The notes below the pieces were generated by a model. The model was not told where the DNA came from. It saw only the letters and a list, made by a program, of their open reading frames with translations, and ran no database searches. A stretch of DNA of 64,000 nucleotides from the NCBI RefSeq assembly GCF_016086655.4, contig NC_052139.2, positions 27,222,002 to 27,286,001 of the forward strand, in the 5' to 3' direction. Origin of the DNA: Lepeophtheirus salmonis (taxonomy: Eukaryota > Arthropoda > Copepoda > Siphonostomatoida > Caligidae). Position 1 is the first letter of the stretch. Every line of letters begins with the position of its first letter. Both the position numbers and the translations under genes were made by a program. Of the stretch, positions 34,360-46,640 are shown piece after piece.

Positions 34360-35330
34360 TCGTAAAATAGTATTTTATTTGTGATTTTATTCACAAAATA
34401 ATCATTTTACGATAAAATTTTGATAACACTTTTAAAAGATTGTTGTTATTCTAATATTAGTTAATGTTAAGATATTGCTCTATTTCGACTAATATTAATT
34501 ATTTTATAGGTAAAAATTCCATTTATTTTCTACAAATTTGTGAAATTTACAAATTCAAAGCCCCTGCAACTCTTTATATTTTACTTTAGGTCTTAGATGA
34601 TGTTTATTTAATTTTTTTATCAACACAAAAGCAAGGTAGATGATTTTTGGATTTTGATATTTGACTCAGATATTTGGCTATATACATATGAAGTATATAA
34701 ATGTATTGCCATTTTTTTCTTGTCTTGATTTTTGTTCAAGATTGCCTTTATCTAGATCCATCATAAATAATCTACATTTTTGACTACAATAACTGCTTCC
34801 CTCTGCACAAATTATTACCAATTATTTTTTTCCCCACTTAGCATCAAATTTTTCGACTGATTTACCATTTTTCCATTGTGGGGAATCAAGTTCATATTGT
34901 TTTTTGTTTTTTTTGAGGAAATAATGAAATGTTGAATTGTCCTACTTTTTGTATGTTTCTAAAGGAAGTAAATTCCTGATATAAATAATGATCTCTTGAG
35001 TTAATCTGTTCTAGGATATGGTTCATATCCTTCTTATAAATGCGTATTACGAAGAAAAATCAATTAATCTGTACTAGTATGGACTGAACACACCCTAGGT
35101 GATAAAATGTTCCTCAAACAGTGTGGGGAACCAAAAGTTGCAGAAGCACTAAATTATGAAAAACTTGATTTTCATAGAATCATTCAAGTACAGCTCAAAA
35201 CGAATTTGGGATCATTTTAACTTTTATATTTATTTACCTATATTGTTTATTTAATATTTCCTACTTCACAAGTAATAAGCCACATAAGAACGGAATAAAA
35301 TGCAAAAAATAACGTCGCCTTCTGTCTGGA
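34360..35330. other. Intergenic, AT-rich, nothing recognised
   Basis: No gene or repeat array is supported in this stretch. Confidence 0.4.
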
Positions 35331-35339
35331 TTTCTGAAA

Positions 35340-35930
35340 ATGGAGGCCCAGGAATTTGGAAAATACTTACCGGATGAGAAACAGATGGTTTGTCGGATTT
35401 GTCGATATAAATGTGCCTTTAGTCCCCTGTCTAGAATTACACGCCACTCATTATCCTCATCTCATATTAAGAGTATCGATATTCATCTATAAAATCAATT
35501 TAACGATGAATACATCAAGTCAGACTTTAACTCTGATCTCACAACGATGCTTATTGCATGTAATATAACCTTATCCATTGCTAATCATCTACGTTCAAAA
35601 AATTTATGGAGAAATACAAGGGTAAACACATCCCTTCCCGAGGAACCATCATTAAATTAATGGAGGATGTTGGTACTGATGTCATTTATAGAAATACATA
35701 TAAATGTTTTGAGTCATCCACACCAAATGACGATCAAGTTATCAGTAAAAAGTATTTACGAATATCGAAATGGAACTCTGAATTTTGTACTATCTCACAG
35801 TAAGTATTCAATTTTTTTAAATCTAACCATAAAATATGATTCTATTTTAGCTAAACATATCAAGAATTATGATACACAACTCAGTAAAGGGCAAAAACAA
35901 CTGCTTAAATGGTCACAACAACGCGGGTAG
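35340..35930 (+). mobile_element. hAT-like transposase relic, N-terminal zinc finger part
   Basis: ATG at 35340 begins MEAQEFGKYLPDEKQMVCRI; the open segment contains CRICRYKC and a later H-x7-H, a BED-like zinc finger arrangement, and stops near 35493. A second frame gives DLTTMLIACNITLSIANH, and a third KFMEKYKGKHIPSRGTIIKL. The order (zinc finger, cell-like 'LxxACNI..' segment, then 'KHIPSRGTI') is that of hAT transposases of the CGGBP1-like branch, a family judgement from memory. Two frameshifts are needed to read through it, so it is a relic. Confidence 0.5.
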
Positions 35931-35939
35931 TCGCTTTGG

Positions 35940-37165
35940 ATGGTTCGCAACTAGTTTGTCTGGCATTAGTTTCTTCACTTAAAGCCTTGGGTATGATAAT
36001 TAGGTTTTCCAATATTACGTAGTCAATAAATATTACTTTTTTATCACTTAAGGCTTAGCTATGGTTGATGGGCTCCAAGAAGTGGTGTTCAGAAAACTCA
36101 TAAAAGGAAAACACCTGTTTAAATGGTCATAACAACGAGGGTAGTTACATTGGGTGTTGCATTATAATTAACAATTGTGTATATCCTTCATGATAATAGT
36201 ATGTTGTTATATAATCATACCTAAATAACGGGGGGAAATCTTTTTTGATGCTCTTAATAGAGAGTAATATCGCCGGACATTACTACATAATCAGCTTTGC
36301 TCTAAATCTTTACGATTAATTTATTTCTAACATTTTTTTATTAATATATTTATTGTCTAATTTTATGATTTTGACATTTACTTTATTATTAATAATTAGT
36401 TAGATCTCATCGGTAGAGATATATCTATCCTGTGCACAATTGTATATAGCAACTTCCACATGAAGAAGAGGGGTGATTATCTTTTGATTAAACTCCAAGT
36501 CTCGCTTGTGTATTGCAACCTAAAGTTATGACATATTTAACTGAATTCCAATGTTACAACAAGAAAAAATTATCAGGATCAATCTATTATTTCAATATTC
36601 TGTATTTATAATTTATTATTATTAATAGTTATATGATTTTAATTGTTTAATTTTGTATATTTAACTTAAATGTTTAATGGTTTATTTTTTAGTATGTAGA
36701 TTATATTTAATTAAAGCCTTCTTTTTTAAACTTTGAGCTTCAAATATATTCCAAATACTCTACTTTGTCGTTTCATTAGCTATTATTCTGAGAATAAGGT
36801 TCATAATGAATTACAATTTCATGGAGTGTGACGTTTTCAAATCTACTGTAACGGATAAAAAACGTCGAAGTCAATTATACGTAGTATATCTTCATTAAAC
36901 ATTTTGCTAATAAATACATTCGTTATACCCTCAAAAATCATAATAAAGCAGGCAGATGATAATCACATCAGTATTTTAAACAATGATACCATATGTCTTT
37001 TTTTCCCCCTCCTCCTTGGACGCGTTTTTCTCTACAAAATTATCAACTATAGTAATGATTATATACTCATTCTTCTCTCTTGGAATAAAAGAATGATAAT
37101 GACCTATAATGTAAATCCAGTGTGTTTTTTAGCAGGCCCGTTAATTTGTAATTAGTAGTATAAAC
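35940..37165. other. Intergenic, nothing recognised
   Basis: A short near-repeat ('ctgcttaaatggtcacaaca' at about 35900 and a similar phrase at about 36112) suggests a local duplication of the hAT-like fragment tail. No gene is supported. Confidence 0.35.
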
Positions 37166-37169
37166 AAGG

Positions 37170-37420
37170 AATTTTCTTTTTTCCTTAGCAGTTGTCATTA
37201 TTATTTAATTCCTGAATCCTAAATGGATTCAATTATATTCAAAATCCTCTTTGAACACTCGTGTGTGCTCATAGAAGACGGAGCGTAACCTCGAAGAGTT
37301 ATGGAGGGGTTATAATTGTAAGTCCTTGTTGGACTCAGAGTTGAATTGGGGATCGATTTTTGTTTTGATTTTTGTTGGGGTTACCACTCTCATTTTTGGT
37401 TTCTTTTTTTAACATACTAG
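37170..37420 (+). repeat. R1 dispersed repeat, near-complete copy
   Basis: It contains 'gcagttgtcattattattta', 'gtgtgtgctcatagaagacg', 'gagcgtaacctcgaagag', 'aagtccttgttggactcaga' and 'ggggttacc' in that order. This is the clearest plus-oriented copy and fixes the order of R1 blocks. Confidence 0.65.
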
Positions 37421-38139
37421 TAAATAATTTTGTTATTAAAATCTATGATGACAGCTTTCGTAAAATATGAATTCAAATTATTATTTATATACTGCTCACT
37501 TTTAAAGTCCCGCAATCTCTCTCAATTCACCATACTCTTTTGATTCGATTATTTAAAAAGTATTTAATATTTTTACTATTTTATGTAGTGAAGTATACCT
37601 ACATTTAATTCATGTTTATCTTACTAATCAATTCCCTTCCGCTGACGTTTCTGTAGGCAAGATAATACATTTCATTTTTTCTCGGTAGTTATTCAATTGT
37701 AGTTTCCAAAGTTGTGATAAGGCGCTACAACTCCCATCCATTCAACTAATTGGCTCTCCTTATACAAACGAAACATTCAAATAAACCACAAATGTTGACT
37801 TAATTTGTCAAAAGAAAATATAGTTTAAAAAAATTCACATATCTACATAAATAAATTAAAGATGTTTTCTTGAGCCATTCACTTTTCCAGTCAGTAGAAA
37901 TCGAAATTTGAAGCGAAAAGAAGTAATTTAACAGTTTATAAAACTGCCAGAATTTGCTGTCCAAAACTATTAGTGTAAATATTTATATGAATACTCCATT
38001 TAATTTGTTCTAACACAGTAGATACAGAGTGAACCATAATTCTTAAGACAACTTTAACAGCCAAGAATGTACACCAGCACAATAATTGTGAAATTTCCTT
38101 CATAATGACTGTCAGTTCATTTCAAATGTCCACCATTTG

Positions 38140-38830
38140 TGGTAACTACAGTTCTTATACGCATCGGAACTGGTTTACAAGCTAGCTGTACGTATAGTTT
38201 CCTCCAACAAATTGTACCGTGGGTACAATTTGGCGGTCATCAATTCGTCAACACTGCCGTAGGAAGTCCTCCCTCTCTGGAATAGACCATAGGAGAAGAC
38301 CTTGAGGTCTATGGAAGAAGGAGGAACATGTCCTTACTCCAAATGTGCTCGAAAGTGGTTAGGACCACTCTTGCACAGTCTTTGCAGTATGTGAGGATTC
38401 TCCGTCCTGTTGGGAGCAGTAAGACCTCTCCCAGTGCTGTTTTAGGATCCAGGGAAGTACATGGGACTGTAACATGTCCAGATAGACATGTTGGTTGACC
38501 TTCACACCCTCGGGAATCAAACAAGGGCGTCCTCCTCCTGAAGGAGGTGACGTCCCCAAACCATCACAGTGGCCGTTTTTTAATCTTGTCACCCTGCACT
38601 CGTTAAGGGAAATATACTCGATACTCCGACCCAGCACCCGGTCGTTGTGGTTGTTTTAAGCTAGCTTAATAGTGAAGATTTTATCGTCAGTCCAAATAAT
38701 TCATACCTGAGTACAAGAATTGAGGAATTTCAGAAGCCCCTTTGTTATGTCTTCTCGTTTTGTGTTAAGACACAATCTAAGTAACAGAGAATCCAGGACG
38801 ACCAAAGAGTAACGTGGAGGAAACCAGACT
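38140..38830 (-). mobile_element. Tc1/mariner-type transposase relic, catalytic domain
   Basis: The minus-strand frame 38637-38359 reads MLGRSIEYISLNECRVTRLK, then PCLIPEGVKVNQHVYLDMLQ, SHVLPWILKQHWERSYCSQQ and DGESSHTAKTVQEWS. This is the GVKVNQxVYLDML...QQDGxxSHTAKTVQEW region of mariner-like transposases, including the second catalytic Asp. An overlapping frame (38524-38309) is its frame-shifted shadow. The following NPLDY block is not readable. The element is inactive. Confidence 0.8.
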
Positions 38831-39009
38831 TGGTATGATTTATAAGGAACACATGACGTATATTATATAGAGACATAATACATACTTACTACTTTGACGT
38901 ACAATGCACATCTCAGCCTATTTATACTATGAGATCAAACAGTACTTTATATAAACCATTATTGGACATTGTTATATTATTGGCCATTGAGGCCAATTAT
39001 AAATAAATT

Positions 39010-39190
39010 AAATTTTAGAAGTTATGTCTCAAAAAAATTTCATTTTCTGTGAACAGCTTTGAATTTTTGAAATTTTTTTTGATAAAGTTTATTTTTTTGA
39101 GAATAACTATGGATTTTGAATTTTTGCGGAAATTTTTTAATTTTTTTTTCCAATAAACTGTAATTTTTGGATATTTTTTTTTTAAATAAT
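39010..39190. repeat. AT-rich minisatellite array (locus 4)
   Basis: Two or three worn units ('gaacagctttgaatttttga' at about 39048, 'gaataactatggattttgaa' at about 39102) with the same flanking oligo-T and 'ccaataaactgtaattt'. Shortest array of the family. Confidence 0.6.
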
Positions 39191-39519
39191 AACTTCACAA
39201 TATAAACTCCCCCCTACAAAAAAAATATATAATCTTGCGGAAGCCCCTGAGATTACCATGTTCATTAGGAGTTCCTTTTACTTTTTTCATATCGATGGGA
39301 CATGTTCTATTTATCACTGAGGATTGTGCAATGCTTGAATATTATTTAAATGATGTAATTTTTGACTTTTTCAATATAAATGATTAATTAATCAGACGTA
39401 TTCCGTTGTATGTATATTATAAAGTTCAAATGTCTACATCATTGTTATCTATTCACTCCTTTATAGATAACAATGATGTAATTTGAATATATCAAAATGC
39501 AAGGGTGTGCCCCGTTCAG

Positions 39520-40020
39520 ATTCAGCATTTCTATCGGTACCGGTCTTGGTTCTTTAACTTCAACGGATTGGGTCTCAGTTTCGTTTCAGGTTTTCCGCCT
39601 CGATTATTTTTTATAGATGCTCAGTTTGCTAACAAGTACATAAAACTCTTGTTTTAGAGTAGTTAGAAAATGTTGGCCCAGGAAATAATATTAAATACAA
39701 ACAGGGCCACACCTACCTTATACACAGAGTGCAGAGTACCCAAAGCTCCAGCAGAGACCCTGAAAACTAAGGTTGCTTCAGATAGTGTTTTCAAAATGGG
39801 ACCAGGAGAGGAGGCAAGGGGGGATGGATTCGGTTGCTTAGGAAGATGGTTGACTTATTTAGTTAACTACCAAATGATTTCCCCCTTTTTGAGTTTATTT
39901 TTTGAGTAAAGGTTGCGTGATACAATCAAGGTAACGACTATATTGCGGTCTCCGTTCGACTTGGTCGGTTCCAGTTCACGCGGTTCAAGAACCAGAACCA
40001 CTTGAACCGCTATAACTGCT
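39520..40020. repeat. Element bounded by GGTC/GGTTC-rich cassettes (copy 2)
   Basis: The left cluster (39525-39605) contains 'atcggtaccggtcttggttc'. The right cluster (39945-40010) contains 'cggtctccgttcgacttggt' and 'gcggttcaagaaccagaacc'. The interior is ordinary sequence with one 79-codon frame that I do not regard as a gene. The layout parallels 22100-23035. Confidence 0.4.
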
Positions 40021-40151
40021 ATACTGATTAAGTTACAACCTTGTCAAACTGAAATGATGGCATCAACTTGTAAATAAAAGGACGAATGTTGTAATTAAAT
40101 AAAGTGTTATGAGATGTAGAAATGTGAAGTTGTACTTTTAGATTAAAGCAA

Positions 40152-40363
40152 GGTTAATAGAAATACAAGGTTATACCATAACGTGTGTACGACTAATGTT
40201 GTACTTCCCCCACGCTTTTTAATATTGACGTCATAGTAGATAAGTGGTTGTGTGTTTTGTCAAAATCTGTTTTTTTCTCGCAGTAGTCGGTACGATACAT
40301 CAAATTGAAAATTCTAACAAGCCCGATTATAAGACGGCCTAACATTGTATTTCCATGAACTTT
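40152..40363 (+). mobile_element. MITE family copy 2 (both ends visible)
   Basis: The left end is GGTTAATAGAAATACAAGGT (40152). The right end (40340-40363) reads inverted as 'ccaaagttcatggaaataca' and 'atgtt', a degraded match. The interior matches copy 1: 'cgctttttaatattgacgtc', 'gtgttttgtcaaaatctg' and 'atacatcaaattgaaaattc'. About 212 bp, no coding capacity. Confidence 0.7.
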
Positions 40364-40524
40364 GGATTATACCAGAGCCCTATAAGAAGATATACGACAC
40401 CAAGCAAACTGCCTAAAATCAGCTGACAATCAGCTGAAATTAATTTGTGGCCTTATTCCAATCTTATTAACTGTGAAGACAGAGTAATTTTTTCAATAAA
40501 TCACCCTGAAATCCCAAAATTAGG

Positions 40525-42950
40525 ATAAAATGTCTTCGTGAAGTGCTCTTAAATCCTTGAGCAAATCCGGAGACAAAGATGCCACGCTTTTTTCCTTTCC
40601 AAAGGCTAAGAGTATATCAAAGAGTTGAATACTACGAATTAAGAGAGGCAACTGGAAGCCTTCTACTCATTATGCTCAAAGCACTTCGAATGGAGCAAAT
40701 TTCAAAGATTAGACCACTCCAAACGGCTTTGTTTTGGAGCTATTCTTGCCCTATTCAGCCACCTGAAGCCCATTGTGCAAAGAGAAACACAGAATTATAG
40801 AAAATCAGATAAGGAAGGAGAAGGTAAATGAACATAAGAAAAATTGTATTTGTACTATTTTTCGGGTTATTAGAACTAGACAACATGAAATTAGGCTCCC
40901 ATGATCATACATATGGCGATGATCCTCATTTGGAAGACTTTGCAGCAAATAATAACACAGGCCATCTTCTCTCTCTAGAAAATTTATCAACTATTGAGAA
41001 AGAACCTTTTGATTTTGGACAACATCAAAGTAGGATTTCTTATTAATTAAAAAAATCTAAATATGAACGTTTTTCTGTACTTAGGGCTACATAATATGGA
41101 ATCATATTCTCAAAATCATCTATACAGTACTGTTCATCCCTTAGAAAGCTCTCCATTGGAGGATATTATGGAATTTTCTTTGGGAAGAAAATCTGATGAA
41201 AGTTTTCCAACACATCCCAAGGAATGAATTCATATTAAAAATATCATGGTAGGATTATATATTTTTTGACGTCGTTATCAATTACCCTATTGGTAATGAT
41301 TATTATTTTATTACATCTATTATAGAGCTTTTACAAAAATTGAAAAAGGTAAAAGACATGAATTACTCTCTTTAAATTCAACTAGATTTAGAAAGGAGAA
41401 GATTGTTGAGCTGAAGAAAAAAATTCATCAAAGAGATACTAGAGTCTGTAAATGCAAAGAGAAATATGTTTACCTGAAAAATATGATGTCGGTAACCAAT
41501 TAGAAAGAGGTTACGATACCCTTAAGCCCTCAAGTGATGAGTTTGCCACACAAGTCAAAACTCGTGTGAAGCAGGTCGTTGCCCACCGTTTTACGGGATC
41601 GAGTTTCAATAAAAAGATGTTGCCTTGGCTTTAAAGGAAATTGTGATTGTTGCTCATATGTCCGGGTTGATAGTCACCCACGTTCCATCAGATATGGGGC
41701 CTTGTAATCAAGGAGTTTAAAAAGAGTTGGGAATTTTAATTAATTGGAATAAAATCATGCCTAAAATTCCTAATCCCATCTCTTCCTTGAAAAATCTTTT
41801 CATTTTTTTCGGATGTTCTTCATCTCTTAAAAAATTTGCTTACCCATCTTACTAATGGCCAAGATATCACACTGGTAGCAGACATAGTCTCTACGTATAA
41901 ACTCCCCTCATCTACGATATAATTACAGCCCTTCCAAGATTTAACACTATTCCAAAGAGATCGGGAGCTCAATCTCCAGGCTCCTCTTTCTCCCAAGAGT
42001 ATTAATCTTGGAAATTTTGAAAAGATGAAAGTTTCATTTGCTTCAGACCTTCCGGTTCATTCAACTGGAAGTGCAATAAGATTTTTGGTTTATAAATGTG
42101 ATTATCCAGAATCTTATTTAACGACTGCTCAGTTTTTTGAGCAAGTTGGTCACTGGTTTGATTTAATGGCATCAAGAAACTTGGGAAGAGCCCTAAGTAT
42201 GACAAACATAAAAAAAAAAGTTTGATTCGGCAGTCAGTTTGTGGCAAGATTTTAGTCAATGAGATAGTTCTATAGGAATAGGAAACAAAAATGAATGTAC
42301 TTGGAAACCAGTTCAAAAAGGAATTATACTTTCTACCAAATCCTACATTGAGGTGTCCAACTTTTTGTTATCTCAAGCAGGTTTTTCTTTTGTATTTCGA
42401 TATAGATTTACTCAAGACTGTGTTGAGAATATATTTGCCCAAGTAAGATAATTGTTCCTCTTAACACAATTTCCACATAGAAAAACACGGGATAAGTTAT
42501 GAGGAGAATAATTCTCCATTTTTAATATCGCTAGAGGAATCAAAAAAGATCAAAGAATTTCACAATGAAGAACAGATTAAGGATCTTGAATTCATTTATG
42601 TTAACTCTCTCAACTTAGCTGAAATGAATTCCTTCACTTATTTGGTTCGTTATCATTGTTTGCGTGTAAAACATTTCAGTGTCATTCTCATCGTATTGAA
42701 TACAAGTCATTCTATATCGATGAAGAAAAGTGGACAAGTGATTGGACAAGCCTCATATCCTTACGAAATTATACGTCTTCAAATGGATTAGTTTACGGTT
42801 CAAAAAAAAATGCGAGCAATTTTCGAACGTGGAAATCATTTTTAGATCAATGATTATAAAAAGATGACAAAAGTTGAAAAATCTCTGACCAAAATGGCTA
42901 TTGGAATGATAAAATCGTCTACGGAAATTCATAAAATGCCCTGACATAGT
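40525..42950 (+). mobile_element. P-element/THAP9-like transposon relic, nearly full length
   Basis: The N-terminal THAP zinc finger is readable in pieces: KDATLFSFPKAK (40574), GNWKPSTHYA (about 40649) and LCSKHFEWSKFQ in a shifted frame (about 40670), with a stop near the start. The middle part carries the RNase H-like core phrase THVPSDMGPCNQGV, stop, KELGI (about 41679-41735). Then come FASDLPVHSTGSAIRF and AQFFEQVGHWFDLMASRNLG (42030-42190), GFSFVFRYRFTQDCVENIFA (42390-42440) and a C-terminal MNSFTYLVRYHC block (about 42625-42660). This order is that of P-element/THAP9 transposases. Many stops and frameshifts show it is dead. I could not define terminal repeats. Confidence 0.85.
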
Positions 42951-42959
42951 TCATTTTCT

Positions 42960-43990
42960 TATTAGTCGCAATATTCGTATTTGACTGGGCAAACATTTAT
43001 GAGAACAAACCACAATTATAAAAGAGAGTAAAAAAGTCACCTATAGTTTCAGTTGTCGTGAGTTGAAACATCAAAATAAATATTTTTGTAAAAAACATTG
43101 ATAAATATTTTAGTATAATCTTTTTCCTTATAAAATCATTTTTTTTTTGACATTATAAGTCAATAGAATGAGTTTTGTTTGGGATTCTTAAAGCTAAAAC
43201 ATTATTCAGTTCATTTTAGATTGAAAATATTGGTATGTGCTGTTGGTTTTTTTTAGCTACAAGCAATTACTTCATTTCTTATAACTTCCTCTTAAAATTG
43301 GTGAAAATTTAAGACTAGAATATAGTATAAATTCTAGTTGCTCCCCTGACAGAAGAAATCAATAATTAAAATTAAATTTAGAGCAAAAAGTTTATAAGGC
43401 TATATAAATTTTGAAAATAGTGTATAAAAGAATTGTCGAATCTAATTGAGAATTGGAAGTCACTAAGAATAAATATTTAATGAAAAAGGTAATTCCTTAT
43501 TTCCATAACACATTTATTTAAATTATATTTTTTATCATTTATAATTGCAAGCAAATATTTTCCGCAAATGTTATTTTTCATATTTATTGAGTATATGTAT
43601 AATAGAAAAAGTCGTCAAATCTTATATCATAGTCGTAATGTTATGTAATTTGAATTAGTTGTTTAAACTATTATGCTTTAAAAAAATATTGTCAACATTT
43701 AATAATGACTTTATTAGGTTTTATCTACTTTCAATGTAATGAATTTTAGTTGTTTTAGGCCTCAATTATAGTTACATAAGGTTGACGCAAGGTGGCACTC
43801 AAGTCTATTGTCGAACTCTTATTATAGGGCTCTGGATTATACAAGTTACAACTTGTAGAAAACCTGTAACTTGTACGCAATATACGTTTGTGGTGTGTCA
43901 ACATAAAAACGAGAAAATATCAATTTATTTTTTTACTTTAGCGAGTGGTCCTCTGTCATGTCATCCAGTGCTGGCTGACAGTGGCTTTTA
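42960..43990. other. Intergenic, AT-rich, nothing recognised
   Basis: No gene is supported. The end near 43890 shares 'gtcaacataaaaac' with 32237 (a possible worn transposon terminus). Confidence 0.4.
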
Positions 43991-43999
43991 GGAACTCGA

Positions 44000-44600
44000 T
44001 ACTTAGATGAAGGACACTATAAGCCTTCTCCTCGACATGCACTCAAGAGGTGTAGTCGAGGGGTTTGTATCAGGGCTACATTGCAACAGAGTCTTGAGTC
44101 AGAGGCTTCCAACAGAGGAGATGGGTTTATTTCATTGCTGGTGTCAGAAGTGGCCTCTCTATTCCCACAAAGTTATTTCTGCCCACTTTTTTTATACCTT
44201 TCTGGATAGTCTGGTGCGAAACCAGGGGATCTCTTTCATGGGCCTCATGGAATTGAGGGAATTTGCCTGGGCTGTTTTGTTTAATCATCTGGATCCAGTT
44301 CGGCCTTTTTGACAGAGTCCTTCGTCCTCTCCAACTTTTTGGACTTGCTGACTACGTAGGCAGTGGTCCTGAAGACACACATCTGCCCGGAGTGTTAGAA
44401 TGAAAATTCGTCGATCACGTACAAGTGTTTTTTTCTGGAGTTTTATGTAAGCTAGAGAGCTTAGATTTGTTGTTGTTTTGTAATAACTTTTATAATTTAA
44501 TAATTCAAAATATGAATTAATTTCCATCCCTCAACCTTCATTAATTATTGGATTAATAAGTGTTCAGATTTCAATGGGCCACCCGGTATATATACATGCA
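44000..44600 (-). mobile_element. Tc1/mariner-type transposase relic (family A), N-terminal half
   Basis: On the minus strand the block VGEDEGLCQKGRTGSR continues, after stops, as LNKTAQANSLNSMRPMKEIP and a VSHQ-like second helix region, matching 10786-11010 in order. The outer phrase 'gtgttcagatttcaatgggc' (44560-44580) is the inverted form of 'ccattgaaatctgaacac' at 10553 and is probably the element's end. The inner end at 44000-44060 shares 'cctcgactac' and 'tgcatgtcgaggagaagg' (inverted) with 11340-11390. Confidence 0.72.
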
Positions 44601-44769
44601 GCCAATATTTCATTGACATAGCTGAAAAAATATGATAATGGAAGATTGAACGATTGTAAAGGAAAATGTGTTTCTAATTTTCCAAGGCTGTTATCATTAG
44701 TCTTGTATTCTTGAATAGATAAAACCTAAGTATAAACTAATCACAAGTACGTGAAAGATATAAAGGACT

Positions 44770-44950
44770 CCTGAGGATTTGTTGAGGACTTATAAATGTA
44801 AATCCTCGTTGGAGTAGAATTGAGGATCGACATGGGAGCAGTTATTGCCTATATCCTTGTTTGTTTGTTTCTCATGTCGCCAAAGCTACTAATTTAATGA
44901 AATGTCATCACGGCTAAGCTACTCTCCATCTAATGGTGTTATTAAATATT
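44770..44950 (+). repeat. R1 dispersed repeat, partial copy
   Basis: It shows 'ctgaggatttgttgagga', 'gtaaatcctcgttgg', 'agtagaattgaggatcgaca' and 'aatgtcatcacggctaagct', in R1 order. Confidence 0.6.
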
Positions 44951-45063
44951 AGTTGAGTATTGTTTACAGGTTATCTAGAGCTAATTCAAAAACTACAAAT
45001 ACACGTAACCGTTTAAATAATAGATGAAAACATATACTATTTTTAGTTGCTAGATAAATATCA

Positions 45064-45331
45064 ACGTTAATATAAATACAAGGTTATACCATCATATAAT
45101 CGAACTTGCTAGAATTTTCAACTTGATGTACCGTACCAACTGCTGGACAAGACATACATATATGATGTCATGGAGTACAACAGCGGTACTCTAACAGTAA
45201 AAGTTAAGAAGGCGATATGTAGTTCCTCTTGCTAACAGTAAATACACTTTGATGGCACTATTAATAAGCTTGGTGGAAGTCAAACATTATAGGAAAAGTG
45301 CAATGGTATAATCTTGTATTTCTGTTAACCT
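45064..45331 (+). mobile_element. MITE family copy 3
   Basis: Left end 'cgttaatataaatacaaggt' (45064) and right end 'atcttgtatttctgttaacc' (45311-45330) are inverted complements with few mismatches, so both termini are present. Internal 'ctagaattttcaacttgatg' and 'tgctggacaagaca' link it to copies 1, 2 and 4. About 268 bp, no coding capacity. Confidence 0.75.
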
Positions 45332-45470
45332 TGCCTAAATATGTGTTTTTATTTTCCAAAGATGAAATTATTATTATTTTATTCTTCAGGAGAGAACATA
45401 TAACTTATAAGTATAAAGTAATCACTAGTTTGTAATTATGAAAAGTAGCTTTTAGGTTTTCTAGGGGGAG

Positions 45471-45860
45471 TACAAGGCTTATGGACATACATGTTTAGAC
45501 CATCATTTAATCGGCCCTACTAGAATTTTCAATTGGAAGTACCATACCGAGTCCCCAACAAGACAAGCAAATTTTGACAAAACACGCAACCAATCATAGT
45601 GTATGACGTCATTATTTCTAGAATTTTCCATTTGATTTATCATACCCACTGCTGGGTAAGAAAGACAGATTTTGACAAAATATGCAACCACTCATACACT
45701 ATGACGTCAATATAAATAAGCGTGATGACAGTCAAACAAAAGTTGTACACGCTTATGGTACAACCCAAGGTTAATACAAATACAAGGTTAGACCATCATG
45801 TAATCGGCCCTACTAGAATTTTCAATCTGCTGTATTGTATCGACTGCTGGGTCAATAAGA
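45471..45860 (+). mobile_element. MITE family copies 4 and 5 (one rearranged, one truncated)
   Basis: At 45471-45766 a copy contains two internal 'gacaaaa.a.gcaaccaatca'-type blocks and two 'ctagaattttc' blocks, an internal duplication like that in copy 1. At 45768 a new left end starts ('ggttaatacaaatacaagg') and is cut off near 45860. Copies 3, 4 and 5 lie head-to-tail within 0.8 kb. Confidence 0.65.
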
Positions 45861-46359
45861 ATAATTTGTTGATAAAAAATGATGATAATTTATAGAAGAT
45901 TACAAAATTGATCCCCACTCAATTTTGAGAAATTTATAGTTTGCTTTTCTGTTGACAGATCCCATATATAGTCGAATCAATTTCTGATCTTATTAGTTAG
46001 GTACATTTGTGACCCGCAATTTGCACAATGAAAGTCAACATTTTCTAATAACTACTTTTCCCTGTTAGCTTGTTCTTTGCTATTGAAGACCCCCTTATTA
46101 TTTTCTTCGATTTCCTCAACAGCAGTGGGATTGTTAAGCCCTTTAGTATATTTCACGAATCCTCTTCCAACATTATTCGGGAATTGACAAATTGAAACAA
46201 AAAATTAATAGATATCGTAGAAATATTATAATATATTTAAGTGCCGCGCCCACACAGATCTGATCAACTCTTGAGGATACCATCTCTCCAGTATAGCGTC
46301 TTCTAGCAACTGATGCAAGACGCTAGTATCGTGGAAAAACCTCAAAGGATTTTAAACGA

Positions 46360-46640
46360 TCCCTATAGGCTGAATTGTAAGCATTTTCGGTATGCTTAAA
46401 AAAATAAACTGAAATCAACACTGTAAACATGACAACTTTAAAAGATGTTTAGAAGGAGAGCAGCTGAGTGTTATGATTTTTCATTAGATTAACTCCTAGC
46501 AACTATGAACGACATGAGGGAAATAAATATAAGCCCCACTCAGTATCCTGAAAGGACAAAGGTAAGAAGAACTTACTCCGTTTTCTATCCTCAATTCTAC
46601 TCTCTATCCAAGATGGAATTAAGGTGGGTTGATTGAAGTG
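46360..46640 (-). repeat. R1 dispersed repeat, partial copy
   Basis: It contains 'tgacaactttaaaagatgtt', 'aggagagcagctgagtg' and 'ctatcctcaattctactctc', the inverted R1 order. Confidence 0.6.

Noticed and set aside
42002..42316. Minus-strand 104-codon frame
   Set aside because: It is the shadow of the P-element-like block (VGHWFDLMASRNLG) on the plus strand.
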